The translations under genes were made by a program, and so were the position numbers. Shown in pieces: positions 1 through 5,462 of a DNA stretch of 34,768 bases. The notes under the pieces are model-generated. The model was not told the DNA's origin. It did not search any database and saw only the letters and a list, made by a program, of their open reading frames with translations. Origin of the DNA: a virus. The stretch is taken from positions 1 through 34,768 of IMG/VR virus record IMGVR_UViG_3300046689_000729. One strand, given 5' to 3'. The first letter of the stretch is position 1. Each line of letters begins with the position of its first letter.

Positions 1-101
1 CAGTTGGATACCGCGGATATGCCGACGCCGGCGATCTCGGCGGTGGCGGCTGAGCCACCCAAAACATCGACGAGTTCATCGACCAAACGAGGCATAGGCA
101 T
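1..101 (-). CDS. Cro-like helix-turn-helix protein, 5' part only
   Basis: Read leftward from the ATG at 101 (a second in-frame ATG is at 95), the frame stays open to the window edge and begins MPMPRLVDELVDVLGG. It continues with a helix-turn-helix signature (ATAEIAGVGISAVSNW) of the Cro/YdaS type, in which the last helix reads DNA. The gene runs off the window, so its length is unknown; relatives are about 70 residues. It is divergent from the regulator gene starting at 190. The operator at 108-122 lies directly upstream, inside its presumed promoter, which is the arrangement of a phage cro gene under repressor control. Seen: frame and HTH pattern. Inferred: Cro role. Confidence 0.65.
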   Translation of the reverse strand, partial: MPMPRLVDELVDVLGGSAATAEIAGVGISAVSN

Positions 102-130
102 TGATAATTCACGTCACATGAAAACGTCAA
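102..130 (-). promoter_or_regulatory. Leftward promoter overlapping an operator
   Basis: On the minus strand, TTGACG (125-130) is followed by a 17-base spacer and TTATCA (102-107), only a few bases before the ATG of the Cro-like gene. The -10 match is poor and the transcript would be nearly leaderless. The call rests on the good -35, the 17-base spacing, and an operator filling the spacer. The promoter at 666-694 has the same layout. Confidence 0.5.
108..122. promoter_or_regulatory. Operator 1 (TTCAC-N5-ATGAA)
   Basis: Inverted repeat TTCAC-GTCAC-ATGAA, one mismatch from the perfect TTCAC-N5-GTGAA found at the other three sites. It lies between the -35 and -10 of the leftward promoter, where bound repressor would block polymerase. 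Confidence 0.7.
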
Positions 131-167
131 GGGCTATTGCCGACATTCACGTTCCGGCGGTGGAAAG

Positions 168-182
168 TTCACCCGATGTGAA
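168..182. promoter_or_regulatory. Operator 2 (TTCAC-N5-GTGAA)
   Basis: Perfect inverted repeat TTCAC-CCGAT-GTGAA, ending 7 bases before the ATG at 190 of the HTH regulator gene. Its position over the leader and ribosome-binding region of that gene suggests autoregulation. It lies 60 bases from operator 1. Confidence 0.7.
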
Positions 183-189
183 ATGTGCT

Positions 190-521
190 ATGTTGGTGGG
201 GACCCGCGACGAGATCATCGCAAGACTGCGCAAGCTGCCAAAGGTACTCGGAAAGTCGGACGCAGATTGGCCCGCATTTGCGGCGTCAATCCGAGCACTT
301 GGTCGAATTACAAGTCACAATCGGCCAGCAAGAACGTCATCATTTGGGAAGCGGCGCTCGAGCTGTGGAATGTCTACGGAATTCCGATGGAATGGGTCTA
401 TGACGGCCAAGTGGGCCGCGTCCCTGATCCTAATTTGCGGGAAAAGCTCGCGCTAGCGAACCGAGCGGCCGAGACCGAAGCCATCACGAGACGCGTTCGC
501 CGCCATTCCAAGCGCCACTGA
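190..521 (+). CDS. XRE-type HTH transcriptional regulator, frameshifted (probable phage repressor)
   Basis: Two overlapping frames together make one HTH protein of about 110 residues. From the ATG at 190 the first frame reads MLVGTRDEIIARLRKL and continues to DADW at base 270. The second frame then continues ARICGVNPSTWSNYK, then an IPMEWVYDG motif, ending at 521. The helix-turn-helix (about residues 22-45) and the following YGIPMEWVYDG stretch resemble short XRE regulators of alphaproteobacterial phages. Adding one G to the TGGCCC at 268-273 restores a continuous gene, so this is either a real inactivating deletion or a base-calling error. A start at 183 in the second frame would give an N-terminus unlike an HTH protein. 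The gene is flanked by operators and divergent from the Cro-like gene, as a repressor would be. Function is inferred from fold and position. Confidence 0.6.
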
Positions 522-565
522 TGCGTTTGTCCTGGTGGATGCTGTCTAAGGGCATTCCATAGCAA

Positions 566-579
566 CCCGCATAGGCGGG
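566..579 (+). terminator. Hairpin after the regulator gene
   Basis: CCCGC-ATAG-GCGGG forms a compact GC-rich stem-loop 45 bases after the regulator stop codon. It is followed by CTTCCTATT, which is only weakly T-rich. It is plausible as a rho-independent terminator separating the repressor transcript from the early promoter downstream, but the T-tract is poor. Confidence 0.35.
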
Positions 580-631
580 CTTCCTATTGGTTCTGGGCAC
601 GGCGCCCTTGGCACAAAACCGGAACCCACAA

Positions 632-646
632 TTCACATTAAGTGAA
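632..646. promoter_or_regulatory. Operator 3 (TTCAC-N5-GTGAA)
   Basis: Perfect inverted repeat TTCAC-ATTAA-GTGAA. Its start is exactly 42 bases (about four helical turns) upstream of the start of operator 4, so repressors bound at both would face the same side of the helix and could bind cooperatively. Confidence 0.7.
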
Positions 647-665
647 AATAATTGCGGCCGCGACC

Positions 666-694
666 TTGACTATTTCACGTGTCGTGAATTAATG
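666..694 (+). promoter_or_regulatory. Rightward early promoter overlapping an operator
   Basis: TTGACT (666-671), a 17-base spacer, then TTAATG (689-694), 22 bases ahead of the ATG at 717. The -10 is weak. The spacer holds operator 4 in the same register as operator 1 in the leftward promoter: -35, two bases, operator, then TTA directly. The shared design supports a repressor-controlled early promoter driving the plus-strand gene train. Confidence 0.5.
674..688. promoter_or_regulatory. Operator 4 (TTCAC-N5-GTGAA)
   Basis: Perfect inverted repeat TTCAC-GTGTC-GTGAA located between the -35 and -10 of the rightward early promoter. Confidence 0.7.
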
Positions 695-716
695 TCTCTC
701 AACAGGAGAGACCCCC

Positions 717-860
717 ATGACACGCACTTGGAAAATCAAAGAGTGGGACTGCGATAAACAATCCTTTCGTCCCGAAGAAAAAGTCACGCTTGCCGAATAT
801 CGAGCGCGCGTCGAAGGGTCAAAGGCAGCAGCAAGCGCTATTTTCAGCAGCACCAAATGA
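717..860 (+). CDS. Small early protein, 47 residues
   Basis: ATG at 717 is preceded by a strong Shine-Dalgarno AGGAGAG (704-710), the best one in the early region, and it is the first gene after the operator-controlled promoter. The product begins MTRTWKIKEWDCDKQSF and has a charged, helical C-terminal half ending in an Ala/Ser-rich tail. No family is recognised. Position right after the promoter is typical of small immediate-early phage proteins, but no function can be assigned. Confidence 0.6.
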   Translation: MTRTWKIKEWDCDKQSFRPEEKVTLAEYRARVEGSKAAASAIFSSTK

Positions 861-879
861 AATAGATAACCGCGTGCAA

Positions 880-1047
880 ATGCGCCCGCGCGAACAAGCT
901 ATCCAAGCAACTGTCGTGATTTTGGGGTTGTTTGCAATGACGCTCGTCGGTGCCACGCTAATCGGCTTGCTGCGATCACCGATCCGAACCGCGCTTCTAG
1001 ATTTATGGGTGTGGTGGGCGACCGGCCCGTCGCATTTATTCTTATGA
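880..1047 (+). CDS. Small single-pass membrane protein (hypothetical)
   Basis: From the ATG at 880 (a GTG at 874 is an alternative) the frame encodes about 55 residues with one clear hydrophobic segment, TVVILGLFAMTLVGATLIGLL, at about residues 9-29, then a short Arg-containing and aromatic tail. No good Shine-Dalgarno is visible. An upstream in-frame ATG at 790 would overlap the previous gene and is less likely. A membrane protein among early genes could be host-directed, but that is speculation. Confidence 0.4.
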   Translation: MRPREQAIQATVVILGLFAMTLVGATLIGLLRSPIRTALLDLWVWWATGPSHLFL

Positions 1048-1070
1048 CGACTGGCTGGGAGGAAATGACC

Positions 1071-1493
1071 ATGAGCACGACTAGTCCTGAACACCGTGAA
1101 GCCGTGATGCGTGCCGCCGAGGCATTCGACGCCACGCAGAAACAAATCACCGGCCTGCAAGACCAGTTAAAGCAGGAGCAATTGCGCCACCAGGAACAGT
1201 TGCACAAAGCTATCGCCGGCCTTGAGGAACGCAGCCACCAGATCGAAGAACTGAAATTGCTGCTCGCGACAGAGCGCAACAACGCGGCGAGCTATCGCGC
1301 CGAATGCGATCAGGCCCGCGCCGATCGCAGCGATGTGCTCGCGGTATTGAGCAACTTCCAGGCGATACTCGACCGTTTCGAGGGTCAACTGGCCATGCCG
1401 CCGCATCGGCCGCGCAAAAAGAACGGCGGCAAACATGTCGAGACGGCGCCAATGCCGACCGACGAAGCCATCGATCCCGGCACCGCGGCATGA
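1071..1493 (+). CDS. Coiled-coil protein, 140 residues (hypothetical)
   Basis: The start is set at the ATG at 1071 because GGGAGG (1058-1062) lies at a normal distance; the in-frame ATG at 1065 is too close. Residues about 10-80 are a near-continuous coiled coil rich in Glu, Gln, Leu and Lys, followed by a helical stretch and a Pro/Lys-rich tail (PPHRPRKKNGGKH). This is the build of small phage-encoded scaffold or accessory replication proteins, but no specific family is recognised. Its stop overlaps the next start as ATGA, so the two are probably translationally coupled. Confidence 0.6.
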   Translation: MSTTSPEHREAVMRAAEAFDATQKQITGLQDQLKQEQLRHQEQLHKAIAGLEERSHQIEELKLLLATERNNAASYRAECDQARADRSDVLAVLSNFQAILDRFEGQLAMPPHRPRKKNGGKHVETAPMPTDEAIDPGTAA

Positions 1494-1705
1494 GCAAGCC
1501 GATCTATTGGATACCGCTAACGCGCTGGATGAGCCTGACGCTTGAGGAGCACCGCGAGCTGGATAAGTTCGTGGCCGCACGCGGCTGTGAACTCGGCGTC
1601 GATATCCTCGGCTATCACACCGACCAACCGGACGCTGTTCAGAAAGACCACGACGAATACATCGAGGACGTGAGCCTCGGCGGCAGACGCTACAGGGTCC
1701 GATAG
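1490..1705 (+). CDS. Hypothetical early protein, 71 residues
   Basis: ATG at 1490 overlaps the preceding stop (ATGA). The product begins MSKPIYWIPLTRWMSLTLEE and is acidic in its second half (DEYIEDVSLGG). No motif or membrane segment is visible and no family is recognised. Coupling to the coiled-coil gene suggests they are made together. Confidence 0.5.
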   Translation: MSKPIYWIPLTRWMSLTLEEHRELDKFVAARGCELGVDILGYHTDQPDAVQKDHDEYIEDVSLGGRRYRVR

Positions 1706-1786
1706 CTATGAGCCGATCGTCGCGAGAGTACCGTACAAGGTGAGCGAGTTGTTGCAACTTCAGCGCTACAATCGGGAGAAAAAAGC

Positions 1787-2611
1787 ATGAGCCTGCCAGC
1801 AAAAAGTCTAGTGCCAGATGCGGGCGCGATTATGGAGCAAGTCCTTATCAAGGGCGATCTCGCCAAGCTCAGCGAACATGAGCGCGTCGATTATTACAAT
1901 GCGGTCTGCAAAAGCCTTGGTCTCAATCCACTGACGCGACCCTTCGACTACATCACGCTCAACGGCCGACTGCAGCTTTATGCCAAACGTGATGCCTGCG
2001 ATCAGCTGCGCAAAATCCAGAACATATCCCTGGCGATTGTCAGCCAGGATTTGAGCGATGGAATTTATATCGTTCACGTGAAGGCAAAGACCCCCGAAGG
2101 GCGCGAGGACGAAGATTTGGGCGCCGTGCCATTGCCCGATGCGATCAAGGGGGAGATCCGCGCTAATTTGATCCTGAAGGCAATCACCAAGGCGAAGCGC
2201 CGCGCGACGCTGTCGATCTGCGGCTTGGGATTTCTTGATGAGACCGAAGTCGAAGATATTCCGGAGGCAATACCGGGAAGAAAAACAGCGCACGTCGAGC
2301 AGAAGCGGCTGCGATCTTTGGCGATCGATGCATCAGTGCCGAAGCCAACGCCTTATGAGGAATTGGACGACGAGATCGCAGAGCTTGAGGATACCGCGTC
2401 GACCGCTCAGGCCTCCGCGGTGAACACCGACCTTACCGATCGGATGGCAGCAGCGAGCGATTTGAAATTCAGACTACTTTATTCGGCAGCATCCGAGGCC
2501 GCCCGGCGCGGCGACGCGGCGTTGCAAGCGTTTTTTAAGACGCGGACAAAGGAAGAAAAGGAAGAGCTGCGCAAGATCAAAGACGAATTGGTGGCGCTGT
2601 ATCCGAAATGA
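1787..2611 (+). CDS. RecT-like single-strand annealing recombinase (putative)
   Basis: A 274-residue protein whose core at residues 36-76 (DYYNAVCKSLGLNPLTRPF, then a YITLNG.LQLYAKRDACDQLRK stretch) resembles RecT-superfamily annealing proteins of phages. In that class the protein coats single-stranded DNA and pairs complementary strands during phage recombination or replication. A positively charged segment (AITKAKRRATLSICGLGFLDE, about residues 131-151) fits DNA binding. The C-terminus carries a small helical module (residues about 230-272) often seen in these proteins. A weak Shine-Dalgarno (GGGAGA) precedes the ATG. No exonuclease partner is recognised next to it. The assignment is from motif memory, not a search. 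Confidence 0.55.
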   Translation: MSLPAKSLVPDAGAIMEQVLIKGDLAKLSEHERVDYYNAVCKSLGLNPLTRPFDYITLNGRLQLYAKRDACDQLRKIQNISLAIVSQDLSDGIYIVHVKAKTPEGREDEDLGAVPLPDAIKGEIRANLILKAITKAKRRATLSICGLGFLDETEVEDIPEAIPGRKTAHVEQKRLRSLAIDASVPKPTPYEELDDEIAELEDTASTAQASAVNTDLTDRMAAASDLKFRLLYSAASEAARRGDAALQAFFKTRTKEEKEELRKIKDELVALYPK

Positions 2612-2642
2612 TCCGCCCTAATCTCAAAAAGCGGATCGTCCA

Positions 2643-2984
2643 ATGACCAATCTGGTCGAGCGGTTGCGCGATCATGCATTCCGTTTGGCAAAGCGCAAAG
2701 ATCATCGCGGCGCGCGTGACTGTGCTGCTGCCGCTGACGAGATCGAAACACTATGGTTTGCTCAGGATAAGCGCAAACGCGAACTGCAAAGTGCTGAAAT
2801 AGAAAAAGCAGAAATCAAAATTGCCAAACTCGATTATAAACCCGGCGACGTCGTTGTCGTCTCGACACCTGGAATGATTTCTGAAGCAACGGCAAAACGA
2901 TTAAAACAATTCGTCGAAATGCATCTGCCGGGCGCGAAGGTCTTGGTTTTTGGTGACGAGGTCGAAATAGAAATTCGGCAATGA
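2643..2984 (+). CDS. Hypothetical protein with coiled coil and small alpha/beta domain, 113 residues
   Basis: The N-terminal half (residues 1-60) is helical and charged. The C-terminal half (from about DYKPGDVVVVSTPG to VEIEIRQ) is an alternating strand-helix-strand module seen in various small phage proteins. No catalytic residues stand out. It sits 31 bases after the RecT-like gene in the same operon, so an accessory role in DNA metabolism is possible but unproven. Confidence 0.5.
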   Translation: MTNLVERLRDHAFRLAKRKDHRGARDCAAAADEIETLWFAQDKRKRELQSAEIEKAEIKIAKLDYKPGDVVVVSTPGMISEATAKRLKQFVEMHLPGAKVLVFGDEVEIEIRQ

Positions 2985-2987
2985 GCA

Positions 2988-3176
2988 ATGAGTGAATCCG
3001 CAATGAGCCGCATCACGTGCACGGTTCGGACGGCGCTGGAAACCAGCGGGTTAGGCCGCACCAAACTTTATGAGCTGATGGACTCGGGACGGTTGGAAAG
3101 CATCAAGATAGGCAAGAGACGGCTTATCAAGATAGAGTCGTTAGAAAAATTATTGGATGACGATGCTAGAGAATAG
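2988..3176 (+). CDS. AlpA/excisionase-type HTH DNA-binding protein
   Basis: A 62-residue protein with the compact winged-HTH pattern of the HTH_17 (excisionase/AlpA) family: TALETSGLGRTKLYELMDSG forms the helix-turn-helix and LESIKIGKRRLIKIESLEKLL the wing and final helix. The ATG at 3003 is an alternative start. Such proteins act as excisionases or small transcription activators. With no integrase in the window, excision cannot be distinguished from gene regulation. Confidence 0.6.
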   Translation: MSESAMSRITCTVRTALETSGLGRTKLYELMDSGRLESIKIGKRRLIKIESLEKLLDDDARE

Positions 3177-3702
3177 CAAAATAAGATCGGCGCAGCTGTA
3201 CCGGCAATTCTCCAAGACCGGAGAGCTTTTATATGTCGGTGTGTCGCTAAGCGCTCTGGTCCGCCTCTCTCAACATAAGGACAATTCGCATTGGTTCTCA
3301 GATATTGGGAAGGTTGAAATCCAGAACTTTCCAACTCGCGAGTCCGCCATTAGCGCCGAAACCGCAGCTATAAAGAACGAGAAACCGAAGTGGAATGTTC
3401 AGCATAAGAAGTCAATAGAAAAACCCGAGCCGAGAATAAGCATCGCCAAAAATGAATTGATCTACTCCGTTGTGACACTCCAGCCGATTTATGATTTTCG
3501 TGAGGCTGCGGGAGTTCTTCATATTGGGACGGGCGCTCTTACAAGACTTATTCAGAATGGAAAGATTGGATTTATTGAGCTTCCTCCGTTCAGGGAGGGA
3601 GGCAAGCTAAGGATCAGAATAACTGGCTGGCAATTGCTTGATTATATCGAATCGCTTGGCGGACTAATCCCCGGCCGTACCCCCGGCCGCGCCCACGGAT
3701 AA
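3157..3702 (+). CDS. GIY-YIG-like nuclease domain fused to HTH DNA-binding domain
   Basis: Residues 12-84 match a divergent GIY-YIG nuclease fold: QLYRQF and LLYVGVS supply the two signature strands, LVRLSQH the conserved Arg, SAETAAI the catalytic Glu and PKWN the closing Asn. All expected catalytic positions appear to be present. Residues about 108-170 form a second domain with an HTH_17-like pattern (FREAAGVLHIGTGALTRLI, then a basic wing GKLRIRITGW). The start overlaps the end of the preceding HTH gene; ATG 3157 or ATG 3163 are both possible. The fusion suggests sequence-guided DNA cleavage or nicking, as in homing-type or phage-defence nucleases. That role is inference. Confidence 0.6.
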   Translation: MTMLENSKIRSAQLYRQFSKTGELLYVGVSLSALVRLSQHKDNSHWFSDIGKVEIQNFPTRESAISAETAAIKNEKPKWNVQHKKSIEKPEPRISIAKNELIYSVVTLQPIYDFREAAGVLHIGTGALTRLIQNGKIGFIELPPFREGGKLRIRITGWQLLDYIESLGGLIPGRTPGRAHG

Positions 3703-3718
3703 TAAGGCATGAAATCAA

Positions 3719-3943
3719 ATGCTTAAATCTATCGCGACGCGAAAAGGACGCCTGGTCAACGGCTTGCGGACAATGGCGAACAACGGCGAACCGAAAATGT
3801 CAGGAGTACACGACCGATCTCTCGCATTGAAAATGCTATGTTTTTCGGCAAAACTCGGGTTCTACCCCCGGCTTAGCATCGCCGCGGCCGCCCGGAGATT
3901 TTCCGAACTCTATAAATACCGTCGGGCAGACGGCTCACTATAG
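3719..3943 (+). CDS. Hypothetical basic protein, 74 residues
   Basis: ATG at 3719 follows a weak AAGG. The product is basic, with LSIAAAARRFSELYKYRRADGS at its C-terminus. No family is recognised. Its stop lies inside the first copy of a repeated stop/start cassette (3932-3956). The frame could be spurious in its N-terminal part. Confidence 0.4.
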   Translation: MLKSIATRKGRLVNGLRTMANNGEPKMSGVHDRSLALKMLCFSAKLGFYPRLSIAAAARRFSELYKYRRADGSL

Positions 3944-3956
3944 GGAATGAACGATG
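3932..3956 (+). repeat. Stop/start cassette repeat, type A, copy 1
   Basis: GGCTCACTATAGGGAATGA-ACGATG, spanning the end of one small gene and the ATG of the next. It is repeated at 5047-5072 with a single one-base difference, 1.1 kb away. Related shorter copies are at 4229-4248 and 4403-4422. Confidence 0.75.
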
Positions 3957-4232
3957 CGGGCAATAAGTCACGTTCCCCATACACCGTGGTACGTAAACGA
4001 GATGCCGAAGTCTGATGGCTTGGCTGTCATCCACAATGGTGCTCATGGGGGAAACCACATTGCTGAGTGCGAATGGCACATCGCCGCCTTTATCGAGGCC
4101 ATGACCTCTCTATCGCACGACGATCTATGCCGCCTTTCTCGTTCATTTAACGAGAAGGCAGACTTGGCCGATTCACAAGATTACCGGATCAACGAGTGGC
4201 TAAAGACCATGATCGCCAATTCGGATCGCTAA
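3954..4232 (+). CDS. Small phage protein, 92 residues (hypothetical)
   Basis: Starts at the ATG of the type A cassette. The N-terminus (SHVPHTPWYVNEMPKSDGLA, then HNGAHGGNHIAECEWHIAAFIEAM) resembles the widespread small phage proteins that begin 'HTPGPW' and end in an 'AHLIAAAPDL'-like helix. Their function is unknown to me. The remaining C-terminal part is helical and acidic. It is followed by another cassette at 4229-4248. Confidence 0.55.
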   Translation: MRAISHVPHTPWYVNEMPKSDGLAVIHNGAHGGNHIAECEWHIAAFIEAMTSLSHDDLCRLSRSFNEKADLADSQDYRINEWLKTMIANSDR

Positions 4233-4248
4233 TGATGAATGAACGATG
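4229..4248 (+). repeat. Stop/start cassette repeat, type A variant, copy 2
   Basis: CTAATGATGAATGAACGATG joins the TAA of one gene to the ATG of the next. An identical 20-base copy lies at 4403-4422. Confidence 0.75.
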
Positions 4249-4416
4249 TATCTCGTCACGCTAGAGGATGAGGATGGCTTTTGGTGGGACGACCCCACGC
4301 CGTTCCACACCGAGCGCGATGCGCGGGCCTTTGTTGCCAAATCCGAAAGGCCGCCGAAGGATTATGCTTACGTTCTTTATAGCTGCCGCGAGCTTTCAAT
4401 CACTAATGATGAATGA
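4246..4416 (+). CDS. Small acidic protein, 56 residues (hypothetical)
   Basis: ATG at 4246 lies in the repeated cassette. The product begins MYLVTLEDEDGFWWDDPTPF and continues with TERDARAFVAKSERPP and a strand YAYVLYSCREL. It is aromatic and acidic, with a probable alpha/beta fold. The coding pattern is convincing and an overlapping frame from 4268 is a shadow. Function unknown. Confidence 0.6.
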   Translation: MYLVTLEDEDGFWWDDPTPFHTERDARAFVAKSERPPKDYAYVLYSCRELSITNDE

Positions 4417-4422
4417 ACGATG
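4403..4422 (+). repeat. Stop/start cassette repeat, type A variant, copy 3
   Basis: Exact 20-base copy of 4229-4248. Here the ATG opens a nine-codon reading frame that runs straight into the type B cassette, as if the gene body between them had been deleted. Confidence 0.75.
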
Positions 4423-4449
4423 CTCGCCAATGAGCAGGAGGGGAAATGA
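4420..4449 (+). other. Nine-codon ORF (empty gene cassette or leader peptide)
   Basis: Reads MLANEQEGK and stop. The start comes from a type A cassette and the rest is exactly the tail (LANEQEGK) that the 4446-4691 gene also carries at its C-terminus. Either a gene body has been lost by recombination, or this is a leader whose translation loads ribosomes onto the overlapping ATG at 4446. Confidence 0.4.
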
Positions 4450-4450
4450 G
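4422..4450 (+). repeat. Ribosome-binding cassette repeat, type B, copy 1
   Basis: GCTCGCCAATGAGCAGGAGG followed by GGAAATGAG. It contains a near-ideal Shine-Dalgarno (AGGAGGGG) and a start ATG overlapping a stop. Copies recur at 4663-4691, 32033-32056 and 32268-32296. Confidence 0.8.
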
Positions 4451-4691
4451 CGGTAGCATGCTAAGTTGTATAGGACAGTCGATGTACGGAAATAGAGAAG
4501 AATGGATCGAGGACACCCACAAGCTACGCATTGCAAACGACCGGATCGCCAGATTGCGCGCGGCGCTTGAGTGGTACAGCAGGCCCACTAATTGGAAAGC
4601 AAGCGGGGAGGGCTATGGCCCCATTCCTGCTAATCAAGATGCGGGTAAGCGCGCCCATGCAGCCCTCGCCAATGAGCAGGAGGGAAAATGA
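4446..4691 (+). CDS. Small phage protein of the 'IARLRAALEWYSRPTNW...GKRAHAAL' type, 81 residues
   Basis: ATG at 4446 has a strong Shine-Dalgarno (AGGAGGGG) from the type B cassette. The product has a short helix (ANDRIARLRAALEWYSRPTNW) and the closing motif DAGKRAHAAL. That combination is common in small unannotated phage proteins with no known function. The last nine residues are encoded by the next type B cassette, and the stop overlaps the next ATG. Confidence 0.65.
   Translation: MSGSMLSCIGQSMYGNREEWIEDTHKLRIANDRIARLRAALEWYSRPTNWKASGEGYGPIPANQDAGKRAHAALANEQEGK
4663..4691 (+). repeat. Ribosome-binding cassette repeat, type B, copy 2
   Basis: CCTCGCCAATGAGCAGGAGG followed by GAAAATGAC. 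Near-identical to 4422-4450; it supplies both the end of the preceding gene and the ribosome-binding site of the next. Confidence 0.8.
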
Positions 4692-4846
4692 CAGTCCAGT
4701 TCTGGGTTAAATACGCCGACAAGGATTGGATTGAGTATTCCTACATTGGCACAGAGGCAGCGTTGACGTTTCTAATTGAGCGCATGCTACGAGATTCCGC
4801 TCTAACCATTGCTGAGGTGGCCTATGAATCACATCGTCCCTGCTAA
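4688..4846 (+). CDS. Hypothetical small protein, 52 residues
   Basis: ATG at 4688 is served by the AGGAGGG of the type B cassette. The product starts MTVQFWVKYADKDWIEYSYI and continues with a helix (TEAALTFLIERML) and ends PC. It is aromatic and compact, with no recognised family. It overlaps the next short frame (4824). Confidence 0.55.
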   Translation: MTVQFWVKYADKDWIEYSYIGTEAALTFLIERMLRDSALTIAEVAYESHRPC

Positions 4847-4883
4847 TGAGCAGGACCGCGAGCAATCGGTCATGAAGGATTAA
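4824..4883 (+). CDS. Very short ORF, 19 residues
   Basis: Reads MNHIVPANEQDREQSVMKD, overlapping the end of the preceding gene. It contains the ANEQ tail seen in the type B cassettes, so it may be a decayed cassette rather than a working gene. No Shine-Dalgarno is evident. Confidence 0.25.
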   Translation: MNHIVPANEQDREQSVMKD

Positions 4884-4885
4884 CG

Positions 4886-5056
4886 ATGGCAATACGGGGA
4901 CCATACATTATTCCGCGTTTGAGTTCGTTCTACTGGCACCTGAGTGGGCTTTATACTTTCGGTCGCCAGAACATTCGGCAGCACTTCCCCGGTTCGCTCA
5001 TGCGCTACAATCGTTCACCGCGCCCCGCCAAGAGAAGGCGCAAAAAGGCTCACTAA
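4886..5056 (+). CDS. Small very basic protein, 56 residues
   Basis: ATG at 4886 follows GGATTAACG, a partial type A junction. The product has an aromatic N-terminal half (PYIIPRLSSFYWHLSGLYTF) and a strongly basic C-terminal tail (RPAKRRRKKAH). Such a tail suggests nucleic-acid binding, but no family is recognised. The stop lies in the type A cassette at 5047-5072. Confidence 0.5.
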   Translation: MAIRGPYIIPRLSSFYWHLSGLYTFGRQNIRQHFPGSLMRYNRSPRPAKRRRKKAH

Positions 5057-5072
5057 TAGGGAATGAACGATG
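5047..5072 (+). repeat. Stop/start cassette repeat, type A, copy 4
   Basis: GGCTCACTAATAGGGAATGA-ACGATG, a one-base-different copy of 3932-3956. It joins the stop of the basic protein gene to the ATG of the secreted protein gene. Confidence 0.75.
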
Positions 5073-5462
5073 AGCGCGATTTGGAAAGGTTTATTGGCCA
5101 TCGTGGTCATCGCCGTTTGGTTTTTGCTGACAACGCAGAGCCACGCCGCCGAATGTCTCAATAAAAGCGAGGCCCACGCCAAGTATCACAATAGTCATAT
5201 CTGGTGGCACGGCGAGGAACGATGCTGGGATGATAATCCGAGGCGGAAGGTCGAGGTCAGCGTCGAGAAGGCGAGCACGGAAACCAAGGAGGCGACGGTT
5301 TATTTCCCCGAGTTCAGGCCGGGCCTATTCGGCTTTGCCGTCGTCATGCCGCTGTCCTGGAGCCATCCCTGGTATTCGCCGCGTTCGATCGCGACTTGGC
5401 CGCCGATGATAGATGTCGATCGGGTACCATTTACGGCCTGGACAAAGCGCGTTGGGGAATAA
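5070..5462 (+). CDS. Secreted protein with Trp/His/Cys-rich motif, 130 residues
   Basis: Residues 1-27 form a clean signal peptide (KGLLAIVVIAVWFLLTTQSHAA) with cleavage expected after AHAA or HAA. The mature protein begins ECLNKSEAHAKYHNSHIWW and contains a paired Cys (ECL...RCW). The style is like small exported proteins of Bradyrhizobium-type bacteria. It ends with a hydrophobic, aromatic region. Being the last gene of the early train and exported, it may be a lysogenic-conversion (moron) gene. The stop directly abuts the stop of the convergent late operon (5463). Confidence 0.6.
   Translation: MSAIWKGLLAIVVIAVWFLLTTQSHAAECLNKSEAHAKYHNSHIWWHGEERCWDDNPRRKVEVSVEKASTETKEATVYFPEFRPGLFGFAVVMPLSWSHPWYSPRSIATWPPMIDVDRVPFTAWTKRVGE

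Noticed and set aside
595-607. Second small hairpin (GGGC-N5-GCCC) upstream of the early operators as a terminator.
   Set aside because: Four-base stem and no T-tract.
1740-1790. Possible short frame from a GTG (VSELLQLQRYNREKKA) ending in ATGA overlap with the RecT-like gene; the frame is also open upstream.
   Set aside because: It looks protein-like, but no start with a ribosome-binding site can be placed and it is too short to support.
819-1802. Long minus-strand frames opposite the early coiled-coil and small genes.
   Set aside because: They are antisense shadows of GC-rich coding sequence, low in sensible domain content and without ribosome-binding sites.
2070-2090. Palindrome TTCACGTGAA inside the RecT-like gene, resembling the operator half-sites.
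   Set aside because: The half-sites are adjacent with no 5-base spacer and it lies within coding sequence, so it does not fit the operator rule.
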